Assembly: GCF_000710615.1 (NCBI RefSeq)
Contig: NZ_JDTH01000002.1
Coordinates: 1,108,082-1,172,081 of the forward strand
Direction of reading: 5' to 3'
Length of the DNA: 64,000 nucleotides
Source of the DNA: Haladaptatus cibarius D43
GTDB lineage: Archaea; Halobacteriota; Halobacteria; Halobacteriales; Haladaptataceae
Position 1 is the first letter of the stretch; every line of letters begins with the position of its first letter. This document shows, piece after piece, positions 1 through 7,981 of the stretch. Both the position numbers and the translations under genes were made by a program. Below the pieces are notes generated by a model. That model saw nothing but the letters and a program-made list of their open reading frames with translations, ran no database searches and had not been told where the DNA came from.

Positions 1-71
1 GAAGTCCATCCGATTTCGGCCTGAAATCGAAAGGAGTGGCTTTCTTAACTGGGCCGGTCGTAGACTCAATC

Positions 72-1238
72 ATGACAGGTGTTCGGATTGCGGGAGTCGG
101 GTTGACTCATTTCGGGAAGCATCCCGAGCGAACGGGGAGAGATCTCTTCGCCGAAGCGAGCGAGCGCGCGTTCGCGGACAGCGGCGTCTCCCACGACGAC
201 ATCGAATCACTCTACTACGGCAATTTTATGGGTGAACTGGCCGAGCATCAGGGCCACCAAGGGCCGCTAATGGCCGAGGCAGCGGGGATTCGTGCACCTG
301 CCACGCGCTACGAAAGTGCGTGTGCATCCAGCGGGGTTGCGATTCGGCAGGCCGTGAAAGACGTTCGAAACGGCGAAGCAGACGCCATCCTCGTCGGCGG
401 GGCGGAGCGGATGAACAACCTCGGAACCGCGGGAACGACGGAAGCACTCGCCATCGCGGCGGACGACCTCTACGAGGTTCGGGCCGGAATCACGTTCCCC
501 GGTGCCTACGCGCTGATGGCCCGCGCCTACTTCGAGCAGTACGGTGGTTCCAAGGAGGATTTGGCCCACATCGCGGTCAAAAACCACGACCACGCGCTGC
601 CGAACGACCACGCCCAGTTCCAGAAGGAAATCAGCGTCGAACAGGCGCTCGACGCGCCGATGATTGCGGAACCGCTCGGCCTGTTCGACGCCTGTCCGAT
701 TACGGACGGTGCGTCCGCGGCCGTCCTCGTCAGCGACGAATACGCCGAAGAACACGGCCTCGACGCACCGGTTTCTATCACGGGAACCGGACAGGGCGGC
801 GACCGAATGGCGCTCCAAGGGAGGAAACACCTTGCGCGCTCGCCCGCCGCGGAAGAGGCCGCAGAGGAAGCCTACGCCGAGGCGGGCATCGACGCGGGCG
901 ACGTTGACGTGGCCGAAGTTCACGACTGTTTCACCATCGCAGAAGTACTCGCGCTCGAAGCGCTCGACTTCTACGCCCCCGGCGAGGGAATCGGCGCGGC
1001 CCGACGCGGCGAAACGACCCGCGACGGCGACTGTCCGGTCAACCTCTCCGGCGGCCTGAAGGCGAAGGGTCACCCGGTCGGTGCGACCGGAACGAGCCAA
1101 CTGGTCGAGATGACGCGAATCCTGCGCGGCGACCACCCGAACAGCGATGCCGTGCCGGACGCGAAAACCGGCGTGGCGCACAACGCGGGTGGAACGGTTG
1201 CCAGTGCGACCGTTCACGTCTTGGAGGTGAATGAGTGA
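72..1238 (+). CDS. Thiolase family protein (acetyl-CoA acetyltransferase / SCP-x type)
   Basis: This 388-residue thiolase-fold enzyme probably condenses or cleaves acyl-CoA (acetoacetyl-CoA synthesis or beta-oxidation). The nucleophile region ESACASSG puts the catalytic Cys near residue 84. A VHDCF motif lies in the C-terminal half, and the thiolase signature KGHPVGATG near residue 338 supplies the catalytic His. An in-frame start exists at 36, but the ATG at 72 begins the family-like MTGVRIAGVG, so I chose 72. The stop overlaps the DUF35 start by one base (TGATG). In archaea such thiolases work in a complex with DUF35 proteins, often for mevalonate or PHA precursors. The exact substrate cannot be read from sequence. 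Confidence 0.88.
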   Translation: MTGVRIAGVGLTHFGKHPERTGRDLFAEASERAFADSGVSHDDIESLYYGNFMGELAEHQGHQGPLMAEAAGIRAPATRYESACASSGVAIRQAVKDVRNGEADAILVGGAERMNNLGTAGTTEALAIAADDLYEVRAGITFPGAYALMARAYFEQYGGSKEDLAHIAVKNHDHALPNDHAQFQKEISVEQALDAPMIAEPLGLFDACPITDGASAAVLVSDEYAEEHGLDAPVSITGTGQGGDRMALQGRKHLARSPAAEEAAEEAYAEAGIDAGDVDVAEVHDCFTIAEVLALEALDFYAPGEGIGAARRGETTRDGDCPVNLSGGLKAKGHPVGATGTSQLVEMTRILRGDHPNSDAVPDAKTGVAHNAGGTVASATVHVLEVNE

Positions 1239-1609
1239 TGAGCGACCACGGAAATACGGGCTACGACGAATGGCTGGACGCGATTGCCGAAGGGAACGCC
1301 TACTACCTCGAATGCGGAAACGGCCACGGGTCGCTCCCACCGCGCCGAATCTGTCCCGAGTGCGGAGAGGGTGACCTCGAAGAAATCCCGCTTCCGGAAA
1401 CCGGAACCGTCGAAACCTACACTGTGGTTCACGTTCCGGCACCGTCGTTCGCGGACGACGCGCCGTACACCACCGCAGTCGTGGATTTCGGCCCGGTTCG
1501 ACTGACCGGCGTGACAGAGGACGGCGTGGAAGTCGGGACGGACGTTTCGGCGAAAATCAGTGAATCGGAGACGACCGGCGACCGACTACTGCGGTTCGAG
1601 CGGCGCTAG
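1238..1609 (+). CDS. DUF35 OB-fold / zinc-ribbon acyl-CoA-associated protein
   Basis: This 123-residue protein has an N-terminal rubredoxin-like zinc ribbon (LECGNGHG, then ICPECG around residues 25-46) followed by an OB-fold half. This is the Zn_ribbon/DUF35 architecture that bridges thiolases to partner enzymes by binding CoA. One of the usual four Cys ligands appears to be His or Gly-rich here, so zinc binding may be weakened. A GTG codon three bases upstream is an alternative start, but the ATG overlapping the thiolase stop is preferred. Translational coupling supports a stoichiometric thiolase-DUF35 pair. The 3' end overlaps the convergent hydrolase gene by 24 bases. Confidence 0.85.
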   Translation: MSDHGNTGYDEWLDAIAEGNAYYLECGNGHGSLPPRRICPECGEGDLEEIPLPETGTVETYTVVHVPAPSFADDAPYTTAVVDFGPVRLTGVTEDGVEVGTDVSAKISESETTGDRLLRFERR

Positions 1610-2524
1610 TTCGTCGAACAGCACGTCCAAGAACGGGCCGGGATGTTCGACGTGCGGAAGCAGTCGCGCCTCGTCGAAGACGATGAGGCGCGTATCTCCT
1701 TCATCCGCGAGTTGTTCGCCGTAGTCGAGCGGCGTGACTTTCGCGTCTCGACCCCAGACCAACGATACCGGAACATCTACCTGCGCGAGTTCCTCGCCGA
1801 GGTCGGCGTCGGGATTCAGATGCCCTGACACGAACGACGCGGGCGCAAATCTCGCACCGGGTTGGTGGGCGGTCTGCCACTCGAACTCCACGTCTTTCTC
1901 GGTGTACGACGCTTCGCTGAAGTAGCCGTCGCGCTCGTTGAACCGGCGAATCGACCGCTTGCTGGCGAGGGCGTTGAACAGCGCGGTGCCGACCAGCGGC
2001 GAGCGCAGGAGCATCCGGAGCCACCCTCGCTGCGGCCCGGTGTTAGCGGTGGGGCAGATGAGTTCCAACCGCGAGAACGTGTCCGTCTCGTTCTGGACGA
2101 TAGTCGCGTAGGAACCCGAAATCGATGACGCGAGACAGATTCCGTCGTCGGTCATGTCTTTTGCGAAATCGGTGACGAACGAGATGTAAAGCGATGCCGA
2201 GTAATCTACCGGCGGGCGCGAGGAACGACCGAATCCCGGCAAATCGGGCGCGATGACGTGGTACTGCGTGGCGAGTTGCTGGAAAATCTGTTCGAACTCC
2301 TTGTTCGTCGCGGCGGCGTGCAGACCGTGCAGGAGCAGTACATCCGGGTTGTCCGGGTCGCCCGCCTCGGTATAGGTGATGTCGAATCCCTTCCAGCGAT
2401 AGGTTCCCTGATAGCCCTCCAACGGCGGTTCCAGTGGTTCGGCGCGCTGTGATAGCGTCTTGTTGACGAACGCGGCCAATCCGATTCCGCCTGCCGCTCC
2501 GGCGGCGAGTCGGCTGAGTTTCAT
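1586..2524 (-). CDS. Alpha/beta-fold hydrolase
   Basis: This 312-residue alpha/beta hydrolase starts with a hydrophobic, Gly/Ala-rich stretch (residues 4-22) that may be a membrane anchor or signal. The oxyanion region LLLHGLHAAA (around 64-73) is clear. The nucleophile elbow reads ASSISGSYA, a variant of GxSxG with Ala in place of the first Gly. The acid is likely the Asp in VWGRDAKVTP and the base the His in LPHVEHPGPF near the C-terminus. The substrate is unknown. It is transcribed convergently with the thiolase pair, with a short 3' overlap, so no functional link is implied. Confidence 0.85.
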   Translation of the reverse strand: MKLSRLAAGAAGGIGLAAFVNKTLSQRAEPLEPPLEGYQGTYRWKGFDITYTEAGDPDNPDVLLLHGLHAAATNKEFEQIFQQLATQYHVIAPDLPGFGRSSRPPVDYSASLYISFVTDFAKDMTDDGICLASSISGSYATIVQNETDTFSRLELICPTANTGPQRGWLRMLLRSPLVGTALFNALASKRSIRRFNERDGYFSEASYTEKDVEFEWQTAHQPGARFAPASFVSGHLNPDADLGEELAQVDVPVSLVWGRDAKVTPLDYGEQLADEGDTRLIVFDEARLLPHVEHPGPFLDVLFDELAPLEPQ

Positions 2525-2611
2525 ACGTAGACAGGCGGGCCGGATTGGTTTATCCGTTGTGCCAGAAATCAGTGGTGTCCGATACAGTCATTCTCAACCG
2601 TGTCCGCGGAG

Positions 2612-3610
2612 TCAGTCGTGCACGCAGTCTTCGATAGGTGCGATTACGTCGGCGGCGACTGAGTAGGGGTCGGTTTCGCGCTCGTACACGGCTTCGACCA
2701 GTTCCGTCATACCGCCGTGTGACTCGATTTCTTCGGTGACGAGTCGGTTCGCATCCTCGCGCAGGAGCGCTCGGATTTCCTCGGCGTAGCGCGTACGAGC
2801 TTTCGCGTCGAGCATGCCCGTCTTTTCGAGCAGTTCGTGGTGTTCGTCGAGCAGGTCGATGAACTCTTCCACGCCCTCGCCTTCCTTCGCAACCGTCTCG
2901 ATGACTTCCGGCGTCCAGTCGTAGCCCTCCACGTCGGCCCCGAACTCCGGCGTCGGTTCGTCGCCGCGCATGTGAACCATCTCTTTGAGGTCGGACACTG
3001 CGCGGTCGGCACCGGGGAGGTCTGCCTTGTTCACGACGAACACGTCCGCGATTTCGAGGATGCCCGCCTTGAGCATCTGAACGTTGTCGCCGCTCTCGGG
3101 CGGCACCAGCACCGCGACCGTATCCGCGGTTTTCACGATGTCGATTTCGTTCTGTCCCGCGCCGACCGTCTCCACGATGATTTTGTCCTTGCCGAACGCG
3201 TCGAGAGCTTTCACGGCGTCCGTCGTCGCGGTGGATAGACCGCCGAGACTGCCGCGAGCGCTCATCGACCGGAAGAACACGTCCATGTCGCCGACGTTGC
3301 TGGCCATGCGAATCCGGTCGCCGAGGACGGCCCCGCCGGTAAACGGCGAAGAGGGGTCGATTGCAATGACGCCTACCGTCTCGCCGCGGTCGCGGTAGTA
3401 GTTCGCTACCTTGTCCACGAGCGTGGATTTTCCCGCGCCGGGACTGCCGGTGACGCCGATAACGTCGGCGCTTCCGGTGTGGCCGTGGAGTGCCGAGACG
3501 AGTTCTCTGTAGCCCGGGTCGCGGTTCTCGATTTTCGTGATGACGCGGGCCAGCGCGCGGTGTTTTCCGTCGAGGAGTTCGTCCAACAGATCGGCGTGCT
3601 TCGCGCTCAT
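2612..3610 (-). CDS. meaB: Methylmalonyl-CoA mutase-associated GTPase MeaB (ArgK family)
   Basis: This 332-residue G3E-family P-loop GTPase protects and reloads B12-dependent methylmalonyl-CoA mutase. Visible motifs are Walker A GSPGAGKST (about residue 56), the switch segment IAIDPSSPFTGGAVLGDRIR, the ETVGAGQNE segment with its conserved Glu, and the NKAD base-recognition motif. The C-terminal helical part matches MeaB/ArgK length. The ATG overlaps the stop of the mutase B12 subunit by four bases (ATGA), so the two are co-translated, which fixes the assignment over a generic LAO/AO transport ATPase. The older lysine/arginine transport name for this family is historical. Confidence 0.93.
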   Translation of the reverse strand: MSAKHADLLDELLDGKHRALARVITKIENRDPGYRELVSALHGHTGSADVIGVTGSPGAGKSTLVDKVANYYRDRGETVGVIAIDPSSPFTGGAVLGDRIRMASNVGDMDVFFRSMSARGSLGGLSTATTDAVKALDAFGKDKIIVETVGAGQNEIDIVKTADTVAVLVPPESGDNVQMLKAGILEIADVFVVNKADLPGADRAVSDLKEMVHMRGDEPTPEFGADVEGYDWTPEVIETVAKEGEGVEEFIDLLDEHHELLEKTGMLDAKARTRYAEEIRALLREDANRLVTEEIESHGGMTELVEAVYERETDPYSVAADVIAPIEDCVHD

Positions 3611-4023
3611 CGTTCGGGCGCGTTTTCGCGGACGAACTCGATAGTCTCTTCCATCGGCGTGCCCGGACCGAACACCTCCGCGACGCCGAGTTCTTTGAGT
3701 TCCGCCTTGTCGTCGTCGGGGACGACACCGCCGACGAGGATGAGGGTATCCTCGAATGCGTCGTACTCTTTCAGCCCAGCGACGATTTTGGGGACGAGCG
3801 TGTCGTGTGCACCCGAGAGAATCGAGATTCCGAGGACGTTCACGTCCTCCTGCACCGCGGCCTGTACGATTTCGTCGGGGGCGTTGTGGAGTCCCGAGTA
3901 GATGACTTCGAATCCGGCGTCGCGGAAGGCGCGGGCGATGACGTGTGCGCCGCGGTCGTGGCCGTCAAGACCGACTTTTGCGACGAGACAGCGAATCGAC
4001 TGCGATTCCTGATCTGCGCTCAT
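3607..4023 (-). CDS. Methylmalonyl-CoA mutase, cobalamin-binding (small) subunit
   Basis: This 138-residue B12-binding Rossmann domain is the separate small subunit of methylmalonyl-CoA mutase, as is usual in archaea. The cobalamin motif DGHDRG (DxHxxG) lies about 20 residues in, followed by ISILSGAH and the GGVVPDDD loop. The reading frame stays open upstream to 4341, but the upstream residues are not B12-domain-like, and ATG 4023 starts the acidic MSADQ typical of these proteins. The catalytic large subunit is not in this window. The enzyme interconverts methylmalonyl-CoA and succinyl-CoA. It is coupled to meaB by an ATGA overlap. Confidence 0.92.
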   Translation of the reverse strand: MSADQESQSIRCLVAKVGLDGHDRGAHVIARAFRDAGFEVIYSGLHNAPDEIVQAAVQEDVNVLGISILSGAHDTLVPKIVAGLKEYDAFEDTLILVGGVVPDDDKAELKELGVAEVFGPGTPMEETIEFVRENAPER

Positions 4024-4449
4024 ACACACCCCTTCCCCGCGTTCGGGTTTCACTTTAACGGAAATACGTGTGAAACCGTAGTTGTTAAACCGCAAGTCGA
4101 ATTGCAAGCAGAGAACGCAAAGACGTGATCCCGAGCGTTCGACAATCCACAATGGCGCGCCTGTGCTGACAGCGTGCGAGGGATGAGGCTTACAAGACGC
4201 ATTGCGTCTTGCTGACCTGCGACTGTGGCCCGCAGGTATCGCAGGCCGAAGGCCGAGAAACGCAGTCGGTTGGGGAGGTGGTTTTGGCGATGCGGTTGCG
4301 GTCATCTGTTGACTAGTAAAAATCTCCACGCCGTGATTCACCCATGACGAACGACCTTCGTTCGAATCGCGTTACCCTCATCCGATGCGAATCCAATTCT
4401 TGCCCGTAATGCGATTCCTTTTGACGCCCGACTTCCTACCATCACTCAA
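4024..4449. other. Intergenic gap with tandem hairpins
   Basis: No credible gene lies here. Around 4194-4258 there are stacked inverted repeats: AAGACGC-ATT-GCGTCTT (4194-4210), ACCTGCG/CGCAGGT (4215-4237) and a small GGCC-GAA-GGCC hairpin near 4244-4254. This may be a structured RNA or one of the hairpin-rich intergenic elements seen elsewhere in the window. The rest should hold the divergent promoters of the mutase subunit (leftward) and hisF (rightward). Confidence 0.5.
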
Positions 4450-5265
4450 ATGACCCTCACGAAGCGAATCATCCCGTGTATCGACGTGGACTTGGACGAC
4501 GATGGGAATCCCGCGGTGTACACCGGCGTCAACTTCGAGGACTTGCAGTACACCGGCGACCCGGTGGAGATGGCGCGCCAGTACAACGAGGCGGGCGCAG
4601 ACGAGTTCGTGTTCCTGGACATCACGGCCAGCGCGGACGGCAGAGAAACGATGCTCGACGTAGTTTCCAGCGTGGCCGACGAGGTGTTCATCCCCCTCAC
4701 CGTCGGCGGCGGCATCCGAACGCGCGAGGACATCAAAGAAACCCTTCGCGCGGGCGCGGACAAAGTCTCCATCAACACCGCCGCGCTGGAGCGCCCGGAG
4801 TTGGTGACGGAGGGCGCAACCGCGTTCGGTAGTCAGTGCATCGTCATCAGCGTGGACGCCCGCAGGCGATTCGACGAGCAGGGCGAACACTACGAACAGG
4901 TCGATGGCGAATCCTGCTGGTTCGAATGCACGGTCAAAGGTGGCCGTGAAGGAACCGACATCGACGTGGTCGAATGGGCAGAAGAAGCCCAATCCCGCGG
5001 CGCGGGCGAGTTGTTCGTCAACTCCATCGACGCGGACGGGACGAAAGACGGCTACGACGTCCCCTTGACGAGGGCGGTCTGTGACTCGGTTTCCACGCCG
5101 GTCATCGCCTCCTCCGGATGCGGCGGCCCGGAAGATGCCTACGAGGTGTTCACCGAGGCGAACGCGGACGCGGCCCTCGCTGCCTCTATTTTCCACTTCG
5201 GCGAATATTCGATTGAGGAAGTAAAGGAGTATCTCGCGGAGCGCGACGTGCCGGTTCGGTTGTAA
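4450..5265 (+). CDS. hisF: Imidazole glycerol phosphate synthase subunit HisF
   Basis: This 271-residue TIM barrel is the cyclase subunit of histidine biosynthesis. It uses ammonia from HisH to convert PRFAR into imidazole glycerol phosphate and AICAR. It opens with [10 protein letters not shown], carrying the first catalytic Asp. [11 protein letters not shown] and [12 protein letters not shown] form the phosphate-binding strands, [13 protein letters not shown] contains the second catalytic Asp, and IASSGCGG is the last phosphate site. Compared with about 250 residues in bacteria there is a short insertion around residues 139-155 (acidic, [14 protein letters not shown]), common in haloarchaeal proteins. 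It stands alone here, with no other his gene adjacent. Confidence 0.96.
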   Translation: MTLTKRIIPCIDVDLDDDGNPAVYTGVNFEDLQYTGDPVEMARQYNEAGADEFVFLDITASADGRETMLDVVSSVADEVFIPLTVGGGIRTREDIKETLRAGADKVSINTAALERPELVTEGATAFGSQCIVISVDARRRFDEQGEHYEQVDGESCWFECTVKGGREGTDIDVVEWAEEAQSRGAGELFVNSIDADGTKDGYDVPLTRAVCDSVSTPVIASSGCGGPEDAYEVFTEANADAALAASIFHFGEYSIEEVKEYLAERDVPVRL

Positions 5266-5336
5266 TCTACACCAGTCGCATTTCGTGGTCGCTCTGCCGT
5301 CGCATCAAAAGCAAGGAAAAATCGATAGTCGGCCGA

Positions 5337-5621
5337 TTACGCCGCGGCGGTGAACGCGTCGCGGAAGGCGCTCGCTTTGTCTTTGATGTTCTGTGCGCCG
5401 TTTTCCAGTGCGTCGAGTGGGTCAACGCCGCCCTCGGTTTTCAGCGAGAGAATCGGGTCGGTCTGACCACCAGACTGTTCGGGATTCAGGTCGTAGGTAG
5501 CCGCCGCGACGCCCTCGGTTTCGAGGAGCGCACCCTTCAGTACGTTCATGAACGTGTGGTCTTCGCCTCCGATTTCTATCTGGAGTTCGGTGTCGCTCTT
5601 CTCGATAACCCGCAGTTCCAT
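5337..5621 (-). CDS. rpoL: DNA-directed RNA polymerase subunit L
   Basis: This 94-residue protein is the archaeal Rpo11/L subunit, which dimerises with subunit D to scaffold polymerase assembly. The [16 protein letters not shown] segment (residues 19-34) is the conserved RpoL dimerisation helix. It continues with the [11 protein letters not shown] strand and ends in a long C-terminal helix. The frame is open upstream to 5735, but the family starts at MELRVIEK, so ATG 5621 is chosen. It appears monocistronic and is convergent with hisF. Confidence 0.94.
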   Translation of the reverse strand: MELRVIEKSDTELQIEIGGEDHTFMNVLKGALLETEGVAAATYDLNPEQSGGQTDPILSLKTEGGVDPLDALENGAQNIKDKASAFRDAFTAAA

Positions 5622-6084
5622 GCGTGTTGGTTCTCCGTTGTCGCGTTTCAATCTTGCGAAGCACAGGTTTCGAGATAGTTTGTGGATTTGTAGAGTTCTT
5701 GTGTTTGAGCCTCTTGTCGGAATCAGTGGTTTCACTATCGAGATTGCAAATTACAACGCCAGTTTGGAGTCTACAAATCGCGACAACAAATGACCGCCAC
5801 CGCGTGCGGGCGGGTGCGCCGACCACTGGCGCACCCGCCCTTTTCGTCCCCCTCGCTCGCGGGTCTTCCTTCCCGCTCGCAATCGAGGCAGACCGCTTGC
5901 CTCGTACTCCCCGGGCGCTCGGACACCTGCGCCAGTGGTCGGCGCAGGTGTTCTCACCGCGTCCTGTCGTCTGTTCAGTCGGCTTCAGGAGTGGTCGTTC
6001 AGTATCACGCAAACCGCGGTTCAGGAATCGGAAATCGAAGAGACTCGTCGCTCGCCAATCGAAACGAAACGGGAAAATCGTGGT
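5622..6084. other. Intergenic region with a three-hairpin element
   Basis: No gene is convincing here. The left part (5640-5790) should carry the rpoL promoter. From 5808 to 5951 there are three strong hairpins, each with a 7-nt loop; details are given under the repeat entry. The segment between the hairpins is GC-rich. Confidence 0.5.
5808..5951. repeat. Three-hairpin inverted-repeat element with complementary loops
   Basis: Hairpin 1 has a perfect 13-bp stem (arms 5808-5820 and 5828-5840) with loop GACCACT. Hairpin 2 is 7 bp (5884-5890 and 5898-5904) with loop GACCGCT. Hairpin 3 is 11 bp (5923-5933 and 5941-5951) with loop AGTGGTC. Loops 1 and 3 are exact reverse complements, so either a kissing interaction or a 17-bp long-range pairing between hairpins 1 and 3 is possible. 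It lies downstream of coxC and upstream of rpoL. It could be RNA, a DNA protein-binding site, or a haloarchaeal intergenic repeat. Confidence 0.6.
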
Positions 6085-6948
6085 TTAGAGCTGAACTTCC
6101 GCGCCGACGTACAGCACGACAACGAGGAAAATCCAGACAACGTCCACGAAGTGCCAGTACATCGAAACCGTACTGACCGACAGGTGGCGCTCCGCGGAGT
6201 ACTGTCCGTAGAGTGCGCGCACGAACACGATACCGATGAGAACCGCACCCATCGTCACGTGAATCCCGTGCAGGCCGGTCAGGCCGTAGAACGCGCTGTT
6301 GAACACGCCGCCGGTGAACGTAAATCCTTCTTCGACGATGAAGACGTAGTATTCGTACACCTGTCCGCCGATGAAGATGACGCCGAGCAGGAGCGTCGCG
6401 GCGAGTCCCGCGAGGAAGCGACTCCGGTTGTTCTTCCGCAGTTCGACGTGCGCCCAGTGGAGCGTGATACTACTCAACACCAGCAGTGCCGTGTTGATGA
6501 GCACGAGGTCGCCGACGAGATGCGGTAGCTCAGCACCTGCCGGGGGCCACGTCCCCGCGCGGATGAAGAAGAAATACACGAACCCTGCGCCGAAGGTTGC
6601 GATTTCGGAACCGAGGAACGCTATCATTCCCCAGCGAAGCGCGTTGACCCCTTTTTCCCGTGAATCCTTGCTCCAGAAGTGTTTGACGAAGGCGTGATAC
6701 ACCCAGCCGTACAGTCCGGCGAGGAAAACAGCGGTGCTGGCGATGAACACTGCCGGGCCAATCGTCGGCCCGACGAGGTTGGTTCCGCCGTGTCCGAGGA
6801 CGAACAGCGCGGCACCGATGTAGAACCCTGCCCCACCAACGGCGGTGATAAAGGGCCACCACGACGCCTCACCGAAGCCTTTCGGCCAGTCCTCGACGGC
6901 CGGGAGGTGATGGCCGTGCTCCTCTGTCGAATCGTCCGTTACCGTCAT
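6085..6948 (-). CDS. coxC: Cytochrome c oxidase subunit III
   Basis: This 287-residue polytopic membrane protein is subunit III of a heme-copper terminal oxidase. It begins with the amphipathic WPKGFGEASWWPF segment and has about seven predicted helices. The conserved FLGSEIATFGAGFVYFFF helix carries the family Glu, and the protein ends with the characteristic STVSMYWHFVDVVWIFL helix. It is the second gene of a leftward pair with coxB, 132 bases apart. Subunit I is not in the window, so it must be encoded elsewhere. Confidence 0.94.
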   Translation of the reverse strand: MTVTDDSTEEHGHHLPAVEDWPKGFGEASWWPFITAVGGAGFYIGAALFVLGHGGTNLVGPTIGPAVFIASTAVFLAGLYGWVYHAFVKHFWSKDSREKGVNALRWGMIAFLGSEIATFGAGFVYFFFIRAGTWPPAGAELPHLVGDLVLINTALLVLSSITLHWAHVELRKNNRSRFLAGLAATLLLGVIFIGGQVYEYYVFIVEEGFTFTGGVFNSAFYGLTGLHGIHVTMGAVLIGIVFVRALYGQYSAERHLSVSTVSMYWHFVDVVWIFLVVVLYVGAEVQL

Positions 6949-7080
6949 ACTGAGAGGGTTATGGGCCGACTACTAAAAATGCACCCAAAACCTTCCGGCG
7001 GACACAGAACGTTTCGGCTGGCGGATAGCAAAGCGACCGCTAGTAACGAGCGGTTGAAAAGATAATGGATAAAAAGCGAA

Positions 7081-7881
7081 TTACGCCGAGGCAGTCGTGG
7101 TGGTTGCGTTGCCGCCTGCGCTGCTGTTGTTACCACCGGAGCTGCTGTTACCGCCGGAGCCGCCACTGTTTTCCTGTTTCTGCTCTTGGAGCCAGTTCTG
7201 GTACTCGCTCTGGGAGACGACTTGGATTTCACCGAGCATGTTGGAGTGGCCGACGCCACAGTACTCCGCACAGTAGAGCTGGTAGGTGCCCGTTTCGGTC
7301 GCCTTCGTCTTGATGACGTTGTGCTGGTTCGGGATGGCGTCCTGTTTCAGGCCGAGTTCGGGAACGTGAAGCGCGTGTAACCAATCACCGGATGTGACGT
7401 TGAGATACACCGGGCGGTCTTCGGGAATCACCATCGTTCCGCCGGTGGAGACGTTCTCACCTTCGTAGTTGAACGTCCAGATGTACTTCTCCGCCACGAC
7501 TTCGACTTCGACTGCGTTGCCCTCCATCTCCTGTGCGTCTTCCGGGGTGGTGGTGACGTACTCGTTTGCCATCACGCCATAGGAGGCGTAGCCGACGAAC
7601 AGTAGGACGATTGCAGTCGCAACAGTCCACGTGATTTCGAGGCGACGGTTCTCCTTCGTCGGGAGTGGGTTGTCGTTGTTGCGGAACTTCCACACGGTGT
7701 AGATGAGGATACCCTCGACAAGCACCGTAATCGGAATCGCTGCATACAGCAACTGGGTGTTCAGCGTCTGGATGAGTTCCTCGGTCGTCGAACTGTAGCC
7801 CTGTGCCAGCACGGGATCTACAGCGGCCGAAAGAAGCGCCGCGCCGAACACCGAGACGAACGCTATCCGCTTGGAATCCAT
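7081..7881 (-). CDS. coxB: Cytochrome c oxidase subunit II
   Basis: This 266-residue subunit II carries the CuA centre that receives electrons for the terminal oxidase. It has an N-terminal signal-like segment (residues 3-25, ending near VLAQG), two transmembrane helices (about 37-60 and 77-100) and an exported cupredoxin domain. The CuA ligands are in CAEYCGVGHSNM (CxxxCxxxHxxM), with the upstream His in the WLHALHVPELG segment. The C-terminal tail is Gly/Ser/Asn/Thr-rich and likely exposed. The start ATG 7881 is preferred over upstream in-frame codons because the signal begins there. It is divergent from the heme O synthase fusion. Confidence 0.94.
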   Translation of the reverse strand: MDSKRIAFVSVFGAALLSAAVDPVLAQGYSSTTEELIQTLNTQLLYAAIPITVLVEGILIYTVWKFRNNDNPLPTKENRRLEITWTVATAIVLLFVGYASYGVMANEYVTTTPEDAQEMEGNAVEVEVVAEKYIWTFNYEGENVSTGGTMVIPEDRPVYLNVTSGDWLHALHVPELGLKQDAIPNQHNVIKTKATETGTYQLYCAEYCGVGHSNMLGEIQVVSQSEYQNWLQEQKQENSGGSGGNSSSGGNNSSAGGNATTTTASA

Positions 7882-7981
7882 ATGCGCTAGACTTAGGAAA
7901 CGGCCCATAAATATGTGCTGTCTTTGTCGCCGTGGAAAGTCGGATGGTCTAAGTACGCGGGAACACAACCGTCGTACAACG

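Noticed and set aside
267-1442. 391-codon minus-strand frame over the thiolase
   Set aside because: Arg-rich shadow of the thiolase and DUF35 genes with no family motif.
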